This document shows, one piece after another, positions 35,057 through 43,143 of a stretch of DNA of 64,000 nucleotides (its first letter is position 1; each line of letters starts with the position of its first letter). The stretch lies in the NCBI GenBank assembly GCA_030433005.1, contig JAUILQ010000021.1, positions 1 to 64,000 of the forward strand, written 5' to 3'. Source of the DNA: Alphaproteobacteria bacterium (lineage in GTDB: Bacteria > Pseudomonadota > Alphaproteobacteria > Kiloniellales > DSM-21159). A model generated the notes under the pieces. That model did no database searches, had not been told where the DNA came from, and was given only the letters and a program-made list of their open reading frames with translations. A program made the translations under genes and the position numbers.

Positions 35057-35204
35057 TCGGGGCCGCGGTCCGAACGGTCTCCGCGCGCCGATGCCGGGAC
35101 GTGCACGGCCGAAAGCCGGCTTTTCAGACCCGAGCCGGACCCAGACTTCGGGCGGGACGGGGCGATCGGGCCGACAAGAAGACCACGAACCGACAGAGGT
35201 CCGA

Positions 35205-36041
35205 ATGAAGCGCCGTCTGCCCGCTTTCTTCACGCCGCGCGCGGTACGCAGGTTGGCCCGCCTGCTCCTCGAAAGCCTGCCGATGCGCGAGCGGGCCTTC
35301 GTCGTCGAAGCCCTGCTGTCGAAGCCGGTCACGGTGGAGACCCGTCACGGATCCCTGAAGTTCCTCAACCATGGTCGAGGCAGCTACAAGCGCGCCCGGA
35401 CCCTGCTGAGCAAGGAACCCGATTCTCTCGAATGGATCGATGCCATGGCCCCCGGCTCGGTGTTCTGGGATATCGGCGCCAACATCGGAACCCTCAGCCT
35501 GTACGCGGCTCGACGCGGCGACCTGGAGGTCTGGGCGTTCGAACCGGCGGCGGTCAATTTCTACAACCTCACAGCCAACTGCGAGCTCAACGGCCTCGAT
35601 GGCAAGCTCCGCTGTCTACTGGCCGGCCTCGGCGCGGCCCCCCGCCTCGGCTCGATCAAGGCATCGCAACTGGCTCCCGCTCGCTCGTTCACGTTTCGCA
35701 CGAAGGCAGGATCGACGAAGGGCCGCCCCCCGGGGCCTCCGCGAACCGAACAGCTGGCTCCGATCTTCACCGTCGACCAGATGGTCGACGACTACGCGGT
35801 CGCGCCGCCGACCTACATCAAGATCGACGTCCCCGGGATGACTCTCGACATCCTTCGCGGCGCCGATCGAACCCTCGCGTCGCGGCAGCTTCGGCAGATC
35901 CAGGTGGAGGCGAGGGAATCCGGTCCCGGCGGCCGAAAGGTCGTCGAGATGCTGGGCCGGCACGGCTTCGTCGTGATCGGGCGCAACAACAGAAGGAGCG
36001 GGGGCGACGCCTCCGACCTCGTGTTCGGCCGGCCGGATTGA
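35205..36041 (+). CDS. FkbM-family methyltransferase
   Basis: 278 residues. SAM-binding motif VFWDIGANIGTLSLYAARRG near residues 84-103, WAFEPAAVNFYNLTANCELN with the acidic ribose contact, and the family signature YIKIDVPGMTLDILRGADRT near 203. In most FkbM proteins the last motif reads IKIDVEG with an acidic residue; here it is Pro. FkbM enzymes O-methylate sugars or polyketides; the target here is not known. The ATG at 35205 follows AGAGGT; upstream codons in frame are not used. No sugar operon is nearby. Confidence 0.82.
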   Translation: MKRRLPAFFTPRAVRRLARLLLESLPMRERAFVVEALLSKPVTVETRHGSLKFLNHGRGSYKRARTLLSKEPDSLEWIDAMAPGSVFWDIGANIGTLSLYAARRGDLEVWAFEPAAVNFYNLTANCELNGLDGKLRCLLAGLGAAPRLGSIKASQLAPARSFTFRTKAGSTKGRPPGPPRTEQLAPIFTVDQMVDDYAVAPPTYIKIDVPGMTLDILRGADRTLASRQLRQIQVEARESGPGGRKVVEMLGRHGFVVIGRNNRRSGGDASDLVFGRPD

Positions 36042-36070
36042 CCAGCGTCGGGGACGTTGCCCAAGGCTGC

Positions 36071-36463
36071 CTAGCCTTCCCGAGGCTCGCTATCGTCGCG
36101 GTCGCGGGCGTAATGCCGGGCCAGCGGGAACGGCGGCAGCCAGGACTCGCGGCGGACGGTCCAGATCTCGTAGGTCGGGGCCAGCTGGTCGGGCGCGTCG
36201 AGCGACCCCAGGTGGACCTCGACCTCGTCCGCGCTGCGCGCGAAGACCGACGAGCCGCAATGCGGACAGAAGTGCCGGCCCCGGTAGTCGCGGGTCTCGC
36301 CCTCGATGGTCACCGCGTCCTGCGGGAAGATCGCGGCAGCGAAGAACAGCGCCCCGTGGTGCTTGCGGCAGTCGAGACAGTGGCAGAGGCCGACGCGGTT
36401 CGGCCGTCCCGAGGCGACGAGCCGCACGCTGCCGCAGAGGCACCCGCCGGTGAAGCGTTCCAT
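36071..36463 (-). CDS. GFA/CENP-V-type zinc protein
   Basis: 130 residues. Cysteine pattern of the glutathione-dependent formaldehyde-activating (GFA) fold: GGCLCGSVRL at residues 7-16, GLCHCLDCRKHHGALFF, HFCPHCGSSVFARSADEVEV. The fold binds zinc in the S-formylglutathione-linked enzyme, though most bacterial members are not proven enzymes. The ATG at 36463 gives the usual N-terminus. Probably the last gene of the IclR-type operon (gap 23 bases from the dehydratase gene). Confidence 0.85.
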   Translation of the reverse strand: MERFTGGCLCGSVRLVASGRPNRVGLCHCLDCRKHHGALFFAAAIFPQDAVTIEGETRDYRGRHFCPHCGSSVFARSADEVEVHLGSLDAPDQLAPTYEIWTVRRESWLPPFPLARHYARDRDDSEPREG

Positions 36464-36486
36464 GCGCCCTGTCCTCCCGATCCCGC

Positions 36487-38226
36487 TCAGTCCCGGACCC
36501 CGCCCCCCGGCTTCGAGTCCGCCGTCGGGCCCGGCTTGAGGAAGGCGAAGTCGCAGCCCTCGTCGGCCTGCAGCACCTGCTCCAGGAACAGCTTCTTGTA
36601 GCCGCGCTCGGCGCCGGGGTGCTCGGGCGGCCGCCACTCGTCGCGGCGTCGGGCCAGCTCGGCCTCATCGACCTCGAGCTCGAGCCGCCCCTCGGCGGTG
36701 GCGAGGCGGATGACGTCGCCGTCGCGCACCAGCGCCAGCGGGCCGCCGACCGCGGCCTCCGGCGTGACGTGCAGCACGATGGTGCCGAAGGCGGTGCCGC
36801 TCATCCGCGCGTCGGACAGGCGCACCATGTCCTTGACGCCCCGGGCGGCGAGCTTCTTCGGGATCGGGATGTAGCCGGCCTCCGGCATGCCGGGCGCGCC
36901 GACCGGGCCGGCGTTCTTGAGCACCAGCACGTCGTCGTCGGAGACCTCGAGCTCGGGCGAGTCGAGGCGCCGGTCCATGTCCTCCAGCGACTCGAAGACG
37001 ACGGCGCGCCCGCGGTGCTCGAGCAGCTCGCGACTGGCCGCCGACTGCTTGATCAGCGCGCCGCGCGGCGCCAGGTTGCCGCGCAGCACGCGCACCGCGC
37101 CGCCGGCGAAGACCGGGTCCGACGCCTGGTGCACGACGTCCTGCTGCCAGGGCGCCGGCGCGGCGTCCAGGACCTGGCCGAGCGTGCGGCCGTCGATCGT
37201 CTCGCAGTCGAGGTTGAGCAGCCCGCGGATCTCGCGCAGCACGGTCGCGAGGCCGCCGGCGCGGTGCAGGTCCTCCATGTACTTCGTGCCCGAGGGCTTG
37301 AGGTCGACCAGCATCGGCGTCTCGCGGCCGATCCGGTCGAAGGCGTCGAGGTCGATCTCGATGCCCAGGCGCCCGGCGACCGCGGTCAGGTGGACCAGCG
37401 CGTTGGTCGAGCCGCCGACCGCGTGGACGACGCGCAGCGCGTTCTCGACCGACTCGCGGGTCATGATCCGCGCCGGCGGCACGCCCTCGGATGCGAGCGC
37501 CGCGGCCCGGCGGCCGGTCTCCTCGGCATGCACCAGCCGCTCCGACTGCACCGCCGGTATGGTCGCGCCGCCCGGCAGCATCATGCCCAGCGCCTCGGCC
37601 GCCAGGGCCATGGTGCTGGCCGTGCCCATGACGCCGCAGGTGCCGGCCGTCGGCGCCAGCCGGCCGCTGACCGCGTCGATCTCCTCGCGGTCGATCTCGC
37701 CGGCGCGGAAGCGCGCCCACTGGCGCCGGCAGTCGGTGCAGGCGGCCAGGCGCTCGCCGCGGTGGCTGCCGGTCATCATCGGCCCGGTGACCTCGAGGAT
37801 CGCCGGGACCCCGGCGCTGGCGGCGCCCATCAGCAGCGCCGGCACGGTCTTGTCGCAGCCGCCGATCAGCACCACGGCGTCCATCGGCTGGGCCCGGATC
37901 ATCTCCTCGACGTCGATCGCCATGAGGTTGCGCAGGAACATCGAGGTCGGATGCGAGAAGGACTCGTGCATCGAGATCGTCGGGAAGTCGATCGGCAGCG
38001 CGCCGGCCAGCATGACGCCGCGCTTCACCGCCTCGACCAGCTCCGGCACCGTGCGGTGGCAGCCGTTGTAGCCGCTGTAGGTGTTGGTGATGCCGACGAT
38101 CGGCCGATCGAGCGCGTCGTCGGAATAGCCGGCCGACTTGATGAAGGACTTGCGCAGGAACAGCGAGAACTCGGGATCGCCGTAGCTGACGAGACCGGAC
38201 TTGAGGCCGGCGGGCTTCTCTTTCAC
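36487..38226 (-). CDS. IlvD/Edd-family sugar-acid dehydratase
   Basis: 579 residues, the length of L-arabinonate/D-xylonate/galactonate dehydratases rather than IlvD proper. Iron-sulfur ligands: NGCHRTVPELVEAVKRG (about C55), VLIGGCDKTVPALLMG (about C123) and TAGTCGVMGTASTM (about C196). The Mg/substrate segment ARMSGTAFGTIVLHVTPEAA lies near residue 490. It removes water from a 2,3-dihydroxy acid to make a 2-keto-3-deoxy acid. The exact substrate cannot be told; it sits in an operon with other hydratases and a dioxygenase. Confidence 0.88.
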   Translation of the reverse strand: MKEKPAGLKSGLVSYGDPEFSLFLRKSFIKSAGYSDDALDRPIVGITNTYSGYNGCHRTVPELVEAVKRGVMLAGALPIDFPTISMHESFSHPTSMFLRNLMAIDVEEMIRAQPMDAVVLIGGCDKTVPALLMGAASAGVPAILEVTGPMMTGSHRGERLAACTDCRRQWARFRAGEIDREEIDAVSGRLAPTAGTCGVMGTASTMALAAEALGMMLPGGATIPAVQSERLVHAEETGRRAAALASEGVPPARIMTRESVENALRVVHAVGGSTNALVHLTAVAGRLGIEIDLDAFDRIGRETPMLVDLKPSGTKYMEDLHRAGGLATVLREIRGLLNLDCETIDGRTLGQVLDAAPAPWQQDVVHQASDPVFAGGAVRVLRGNLAPRGALIKQSAASRELLEHRGRAVVFESLEDMDRRLDSPELEVSDDDVLVLKNAGPVGAPGMPEAGYIPIPKKLAARGVKDMVRLSDARMSGTAFGTIVLHVTPEAAVGGPLALVRDGDVIRLATAEGRLELEVDEAELARRRDEWRPPEHPGAERGYKKLFLEQVLQADEGCDFAFLKPGPTADSKPGGGVRD

Positions 38227-38327
38227 GGAGGGATCTCCCTGGACGGCGGGGCGGCCGGGGCCCGACCGCTCCCGTGCTTATCCCACGCCGCGCCGGACCC
38301 GCAAGCGGCGGCGCCCGGCGGCGCCCG

Positions 38328-39125
38328 TCAACGACCGGCCGGCGCTTCCGTCCAGACGTTGTCGGGCAGCGGCAGGCCCTCGAGCTCGCGGGGTCCGAGC
38401 GGCCCGTCGGGCGCGCGCCCGAAGTGCGCGACGATCGACTCGAGCTGGCGCGTGTGCTGGGCCGAGTGCCAGGCCGTGCGCTCCAGGATCTCGTGCACCG
38501 TCTGCTCGCCCCAGTAGGCGCGCATCGGCCCGGTGCAGCCGCGGTCGGGCCAAGCCTTCCACCAGTCCTCCAGCGCCGCGACGACGCTGTCGCCGTAGGT
38601 CGCGATGTCGTCGCCGGGGCCGACGGCGTGGGTCCCGGCCATCATGCTCTCGTAGGTGTACTCCTCGCCGCGGCCGGCGGCCTCGACGAAGGCCTCGGCG
38701 ACCCGGAAGGCGTGCTGGGCCAGGGCGCGCGGCGCGAAGAAGCGGTTGAAGACGACGTCGAGCTCGGCCTCCGGCACCTGGCGCAGGAAGCGGCCGTTGG
38801 CGCGCAGCACGAGGCCGAGCTTCTCGACCAGGACGGCCGGCGGCAGCATCGCCGCGGCCGCCTCATCGAGACCCAGGAAGGCGACGATGTCGGCGTTGGA
38901 CTGGGCGTAGACGAAGCGCCCGCCGCGCGCGACGATCGGCACGCTGCGGGCGCCGAGCGCATAGAGCGCCTCCATCGCGGCGGGATCGTCCTTGACGTTG
39001 ACCGAGACGAAGTCGATGCCGCGCTTCGTCAGGAACTCCTTGGTGCGCAGGCAGGACGAGCAGCCGGGGGCCCAGAAGACCGTGACCGGCGCCGCCTCCT
39101 CGGCCTCGTGATCGGCGTCGGTCAT
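38328..39125 (-). CDS. Glutaredoxin-DinB fusion protein
   Basis: 265 residues. The first 80 form a glutaredoxin fold with CSSC in FWAPGCSSCLRTKEFLTKRG and cis-Pro in ARSVPIVARGG. The remainder (about 105-250) is a DinB/DUF664-type four-helix bundle: FNRFFAPRALAQHAFRVAEA, ILERTAWHSAQHTRQLESIV, with the His residues that bind metal and thiols such as mycothiol or bacillithiol in relatives. A thiol-transfer or thiol-dependent detoxification role is inferred. In the operon between the SDR and the sugar-acid dehydratase. Confidence 0.78.
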   Translation of the reverse strand: MTDADHEAEEAAPVTVFWAPGCSSCLRTKEFLTKRGIDFVSVNVKDDPAAMEALYALGARSVPIVARGGRFVYAQSNADIVAFLGLDEAAAAMLPPAVLVEKLGLVLRANGRFLRQVPEAELDVVFNRFFAPRALAQHAFRVAEAFVEAAGRGEEYTYESMMAGTHAVGPGDDIATYGDSVVAALEDWWKAWPDRGCTGPMRAYWGEQTVHEILERTAWHSAQHTRQLESIVAHFGRAPDGPLGPRELEGLPLPDNVWTEAPAGR

Positions 39126-39138
39126 GGCCGCGGCTCCC

Positions 39139-40050
39139 TCAGATCGGGTCCCAGGAGAAGACGTCTGTCGAGCGCTGCAGCGGTGCGAAGGAAGGGCCCA
39201 TGGCGCCCGGCAGCAGCTCGGCGAGGGCCTCGGGGGTCCAGCCCTCGGCGGTGTGGATCGAGCGAACCGGCATCGGCTGGCTCATCAGGAAGATCTCGTT
39301 GTTGCGCACCGTGAAGATCTGGCCGCTGACCCCGGCGGCCGCGTCGGAGCCGAGGAAGGCGACGAGCGGCGCGATCTTGTCCGGCGTCATGCGCTGCAGC
39401 TTGGCGACCCGCGCCTTCTCCGCCTCGGTCTCGGCCGGCATCGAGCTGATCATGCGGCTCCAGGCGAAGGGCGCGATGCAGTTCGCGCGCACGCCGAAGC
39501 GCTGCATGTCCATGGCGATCGAGCGCATCAGCCCGACCAGGCCCATCTTGGCCGCCATGTAGTTGGCCTGGCCGACGTTGCCGATCAGCCCGGCGGTCGA
39601 GGTCATGAAGACGAAGCTGCCGGCCTGCTGACCGCGCATCACCGGTGCGGCGGCGCGCGAGACGTTGAAGCTGCCGTCCAGGTGCACGGCCAGCACCGCG
39701 CGCCACTGCTCGGGCTCCAGCTTGTGGAAGATCGCGTCGCGCAGGATGCCGGCGTTGTTGACCACGAGGTCGAGCCTTCCGAAGCGCTCGACCGCGGCTG
39801 CGACCAGGCGCGAGGCGCCCTCCCACTCGGCGATCGACTCGCCGTTGGCCAGGGCCTCGCCGCCCTTCGCCTCGATCGCGGCGACGACCTCGCCGGCGAT
39901 GCCGGCGTTCTCGCTCTCGCCCGACAGCGAGACGCCGATGTCGTTGACCACGACCTTCGCGCCGCTCGCCGCCAGGCCCTCGGCGATCGCCCGGCCGATG
40001 CCCTGGCCGGCCCCGGTGACGAGGGCGACCTTGCCGTCCAGCAGTCCCAT
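39139..40050 (-). CDS. SDR oxidoreductase, HSD17B4/MFE-2-like hydroxyacyl-CoA dehydrogenase type
   Basis: 303 residues, longer than a minimal SDR. NAD(P) motif VTGAGQGIGRAIAEGLA at residues 11-27, NNAGILRDAIFHKL, catalytic Tyr/Lys in YMAAKMGLVGLMRS, and the extended C-terminal tail ending STDVFSWDPI seen in 17-beta-HSD4-type hydroxyacyl-CoA dehydrogenases. A paralog lies at 53800. It oxidises a 3-hydroxyacyl-CoA or related hydroxy acid. Located between TauD and the glutaredoxin-DinB gene. Confidence 0.88.
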   Translation of the reverse strand: MGLLDGKVALVTGAGQGIGRAIAEGLAASGAKVVVNDIGVSLSGESENAGIAGEVVAAIEAKGGEALANGESIAEWEGASRLVAAAVERFGRLDLVVNNAGILRDAIFHKLEPEQWRAVLAVHLDGSFNVSRAAAPVMRGQQAGSFVFMTSTAGLIGNVGQANYMAAKMGLVGLMRSIAMDMQRFGVRANCIAPFAWSRMISSMPAETEAEKARVAKLQRMTPDKIAPLVAFLGSDAAAGVSGQIFTVRNNEIFLMSQPMPVRSIHTAEGWTPEALAELLPGAMGPSFAPLQRSTDVFSWDPI

Positions 40051-40061
40051 CGTCGCCTCCC

Positions 40062-40940
40062 CTACTCGGCCGCGGCCGAAGTCTCGGCTTCAGGCAGCCG
40101 GCCCGAAGGCTCGCCCTGCAGCGTCGTGCGGTACATGACCCGGCGCTCGTCGTCGCCGTAGTCGGCGAGCGCGATGTGCATAGCGCAGCGGTTGTCCCAC
40201 ATCACCAGGTCGCCGGGCCGCCAGCGGTGGCGGTAGACGTTCTCGTAAACGACGGAGCGGTCGAAGAGGTAGTCCAGGATCGGTCGGCTCTCCGCCTCGC
40301 TCATGCCCTCGAAGGCGACGGTGGTCATCTCGGCGACGTAGAGCGCGGTGCGCCCGGTCTCGTCGTGAACCCGCGCGACCGGCTGGTAGACCGGCGGGTT
40401 GCGCCGCCGGATGTCGACCAGTTCCTCGGGACTGCGGCGGGTCCGGGTCTCGCGGGCGTGGGTCATGTCGTGCAGCGCCCAGCGGTCCTGCAGCATCGCG
40501 CGGTAGGCCGGCGAGAGCGCTTCCCAGGCCCGGTACATGTTGCAGAACATCGTGTCGCCGCCGGCCGGCGGCGCCTCCTCGCAGCGCAGCAGCGAGCCCT
40601 TGGCCGGTCGCCGCGTCGTCGAGAGGTCGGAGTGCCACTGCCGGCCGACCACCAGCTTCTTGCCGGTGTTCTCGTAGTTCGTGACCAGCAGGATCTCCGG
40701 ATGGTCCGGATGGCAGAACTTCGGGATCGACTCGTGGGTCTCGAGCGGGCCGAGGCGGCGGCTGAAGGCGATGTGCTGCTCGTGGGTCAGGTGCTGGTCG
40801 CGGAACACCAGGACCAGGTTCTCCAGCCAGGCCTCGCGGATCCGGGCGACGGTCTCCTCAGACAGCTCCTCGCGGAGGTCGACGCCGAGCACCTCGGCCC
40901 CGAGGGCGCTCGACCGCTTTTTGACGACGACGTTGCTCAT
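40062..40940 (-). CDS. TauD/TfdA-family Fe(II)/2-oxoglutarate dioxygenase
   Basis: 292 residues. Iron ligands His-x-Asp in RQWHSDLSTTRRP (about residue 113) and the distal His in LVMWDNRCAMHIALADYGDD (about 257), followed by the 2-oxoglutarate Arg near RRVMYRTTL. The family hydroxylates sulfonates, phenoxyacids or other carboxylates. In TauD operons it sits with an ABC importer, as here, but the neighbouring lyase and hydratase point to a carboxylate rather than taurine. A paralog (60572) occurs in the window. Confidence 0.9.
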   Translation of the reverse strand: MSNVVVKKRSSALGAEVLGVDLREELSEETVARIREAWLENLVLVFRDQHLTHEQHIAFSRRLGPLETHESIPKFCHPDHPEILLVTNYENTGKKLVVGRQWHSDLSTTRRPAKGSLLRCEEAPPAGGDTMFCNMYRAWEALSPAYRAMLQDRWALHDMTHARETRTRRSPEELVDIRRRNPPVYQPVARVHDETGRTALYVAEMTTVAFEGMSEAESRPILDYLFDRSVVYENVYRHRWRPGDLVMWDNRCAMHIALADYGDDERRVMYRTTLQGEPSGRLPEAETSAAAE

Positions 40941-40950
40941 GATGCCTTCC

Positions 40951-41811
40951 TCAGACCTCGGTGACCTTGGACTCGTCGGCCCAGAACAGCAGGCGCCTCT
41001 GAATGCGCAGCATCACGACGTGCAGCGTGATGCCCATGGCCGAGAGGCAGACCAGCGCGCCGAACACGCCGGCGGTGTCGAGGTTGAAGTTCATCTGCAG
41101 GATCAGGTTGCCGAGGCCGGCGTTGGAGCCGACGAACTCGCCGACGATGGCGCCGAGGATCGCGAAGATGATGGCGATCTGCAGCCCGGCGAAGATCATC
41201 GGCAGCGCGCTCGGCAGGCGCACCATGTAGAAGATCTGCCACTTCGAGGCACGCAGCGACTGCATCAGCTCGATGCGCTGGACGTCGGTCGAGCGCAGGC
41301 CGGCGATGACGTTCACCAGGATCGGGAAGAAGGCGACGATGGCGGCGATGATGACCTTCGAGGTCATGCCGAAGCCGAACCACATGATGAACAGCGGCGC
41401 GATCGCCACCTTCGGCGTGGTCTGGATCGCGATCAGGTAGGGGTAGAGCGTCTTCTCGACCAGCCGGAACTGGGCGATCACGCTGCCCAGCGTGATGCCG
41501 GCGACGGCGGCGCAGAGGAAGCCGAGCAGGGCCTCCGACAGGGTGTGCAGGCCGTGCTCGATGTAGAGCCCGCTGCCCAGGCGGTCGACCAGCGCCCAGA
41601 AGATGTCGCTCGGCGCCGGGAACAGGTAGATCGGCACCTCGAAGAAGCGGATCACCGCCTCCCAAACGCCGACCACGACGACGAAGAGCAGCGGCACCAG
41701 CAGGTACTCGGGATGCTCGCGGAGCAGGCCGCGGCGCCGCGCGCGGGTCGGCAGGACGCCGTCGCCCGAGGCTGCGGCCTGCGCGGCGGGGGTGGTGATC
41801 TGGCTGCTCAT
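40951..41811 (-). CDS. ABC permease, taurine/nitrate/NMT1 type
   Basis: 286 residues, about six helices (YLLVPLLFVVVVGVWEAVIR; LLGFLCAAVAGITLGSVIAQ; VIIAAIVAFFPILVNVIAGL). The EAA loop reads LMQSLRASKWQIFYMVRLPS-LPMIFAGLQIA. Its ATG overlaps the ATPase TGA (ATGA). It forms the channel with the ATPase at 41808 and the binding protein at 45338. Confidence 0.9.
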   Translation of the reverse strand: MSSQITTPAAQAAASGDGVLPTRARRRGLLREHPEYLLVPLLFVVVVGVWEAVIRFFEVPIYLFPAPSDIFWALVDRLGSGLYIEHGLHTLSEALLGFLCAAVAGITLGSVIAQFRLVEKTLYPYLIAIQTTPKVAIAPLFIMWFGFGMTSKVIIAAIVAFFPILVNVIAGLRSTDVQRIELMQSLRASKWQIFYMVRLPSALPMIFAGLQIAIIFAILGAIVGEFVGSNAGLGNLILQMNFNLDTAGVFGALVCLSAMGITLHVVMLRIQRRLLFWADESKVTEV

Positions 41812-42632
41812 TCCAGGCCTCCTTGCGACTTGAACTGGCTGCGGATGCGCCGAGAGAACTGGCCGAAGCGGTCGCTGGCCATGGTGTCGAGATCGCGCTC
41901 GGCCGGCAGGTCGACCTCGACCAGATCGGCGATGCGCCCGGGACGCGGCGACAGCACCAGCACCCGCGTGCCGAGGAACACCGCCTCGGGAATCGAATGG
42001 GTGACGAAGACGATGGTGCGGCCCGACTCGCGCCAGATCCGGCGCAGCTCGAGGTTCATGGTCTCGCGGGTCATGGCGTCGAGCGCGCCGAAGGGCTCGT
42101 CCATCAGCAGGATCGAGGGCTCGTGCACCAGCGCGCGGGCGATCGCGACGCGCTGCTGCATGCCGCCCGACAGCTCGTTGGGGTACTTCTCGTGGAAGTC
42201 GGCGAGGCCGACCATGGCGAGCAGCTCGTCGGCGCGGCGGCGGCTCGCCGCCATGTCGAGACCGAGCACCTTGGCCGGCAGCAGCACGTTGTCGAGCGCG
42301 GTCTTCCAGGGCAGCAGCACCGGGCTCTGGAAGACCATGCCGATGTCCTTCTGCGGCCCGGCGATCGCCCGGTCGCGGATCAGGACCCGGCCCGAGGTCA
42401 GGTCCATGAGCCCGGCGAGCAGGCGCAGCAGGGTCGACTTGCCGCAGCCCGACGGCCCGACGATCGAGACGAACTCGCCCTCGGTGATGTCGAGCGACAG
42501 CGGACCCAGCGCCTGGATGCGCTTGCCGTCGCGGGTCTCGTAGACCTTCTCCAGCTCGTCGAGGCGGATGGCCGAGGCCCCGCCTGCCGCCGGCCCGGGC
42601 CGTTCCAGGGGCATGATCTTAGCTCTCTGCAT
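41808..42632 (-). CDS. ABC ATPase, taurine/nitrate/NMT1 type
   Basis: 274 residues from ATG 42632. Walker A VSIVGPSGCGKSTLLRLLAG, Q-loop MVFQSPVLLPWKTALDNVLL, signature NELSGGMQQRVAIARALVHE, Walker B ILLMDEPFGALDAMTRE. The SsuB/TauB/ThiZ pattern. Its start overlaps the end of the hydratase small-subunit gene by 14 bases; GGGGGA precedes this ATG. A later ATG at 42614 is possible. Confidence 0.9.
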   Translation of the reverse strand: MQRAKIMPLERPGPAAGGASAIRLDELEKVYETRDGKRIQALGPLSLDITEGEFVSIVGPSGCGKSTLLRLLAGLMDLTSGRVLIRDRAIAGPQKDIGMVFQSPVLLPWKTALDNVLLPAKVLGLDMAASRRRADELLAMVGLADFHEKYPNELSGGMQQRVAIARALVHEPSILLMDEPFGALDAMTRETMNLELRRIWRESGRTIVFVTHSIPEAVFLGTRVLVLSPRPGRIADLVEVDLPAERDLDTMASDRFGQFSRRIRSQFKSQGGLE

Positions 42633-43143
42633 GTGCGATTTCCCCCGCCTCGACCAGGGAGCGGGCATAGGCCAGCCCGCCGCCCTGCGAGACGATGTCC
42701 AGAAGGAAGGGCGACAGGGGCTCGACGCGATGCTCCTGTCCCGTGGTCTCGTCGGCGATGCGACCGGCCGCGAAGTCGACTTCCAGGCTGTCGCCGTCGC
42801 CCAGCGCCGCGACCACCTCGGACCCGGCGACGAGCAGCGGGATGCCCATGAAGACGGCGAGCCGGAAGGGTCCGCGCGACAGGCTGGCGCAGATCAGGCC
42901 GAGGCCCATCTCGCGCATCGCCAGGAAGGGGTGGCTGTGGTTGCTGCCGGCGGCGAAGTTGCGCCCCGCCACGATCATGTCGCCGGGCTGGGCCTGCTGC
43001 GACAGCTCGGGGCGGACCTCGGCGAGCAGGTGCCTGCGCAGGATCTTCGGGTCGTACTCGAAGACGTGCTGCGGCGGGATCAGCTCGTCGCTCGCCAGGT
43101 CGTCGCCGAAGCGCCAGCAGCGCCCGCGGTAGGACTCGGTCAT
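42619..43143 (-). CDS. LeuD-like small subunit of an aconitase-family hydratase
   Basis: 174 residues. The swivelling-domain fold of LeuD: GDDLASDELIPPQHVFEYDP (the usual N-terminal D-x-I/L-P segment) and the active-site loop GRNFAAGSNHSHPFLAMREM near residue 60. In LeuD and aconitase this loop reads G-x-G-S-S-R-E-H; here the Arg that holds a substrate carboxylate is changed and the sequence is GSNHSH, so substrate choice should differ from isopropylmalate. Coupled by ATGA to the large subunit and lying next to a PEP-mutase-family lyase. Confidence 0.82.
   Translation of the reverse strand: MTESYRGRCWRFGDDLASDELIPPQHVFEYDPKILRRHLLAEVRPELSQQAQPGDMIVAGRNFAAGSNHSHPFLAMREMGLGLICASLSRGPFRLAVFMGIPLLVAGSEVVAALGDGDSLEVDFAAGRIADETTGQEHRVEPLSPFLLDIVSQGGGLAYARSLVEAGEIAHAES

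Noticed and set aside
35112..35123. 12-base palindrome AAAGCCGGCTTT
   Set aside because: Short, no loop and not adjacent to a recognisable promoter; expected by chance at this size in a 64-kb window.
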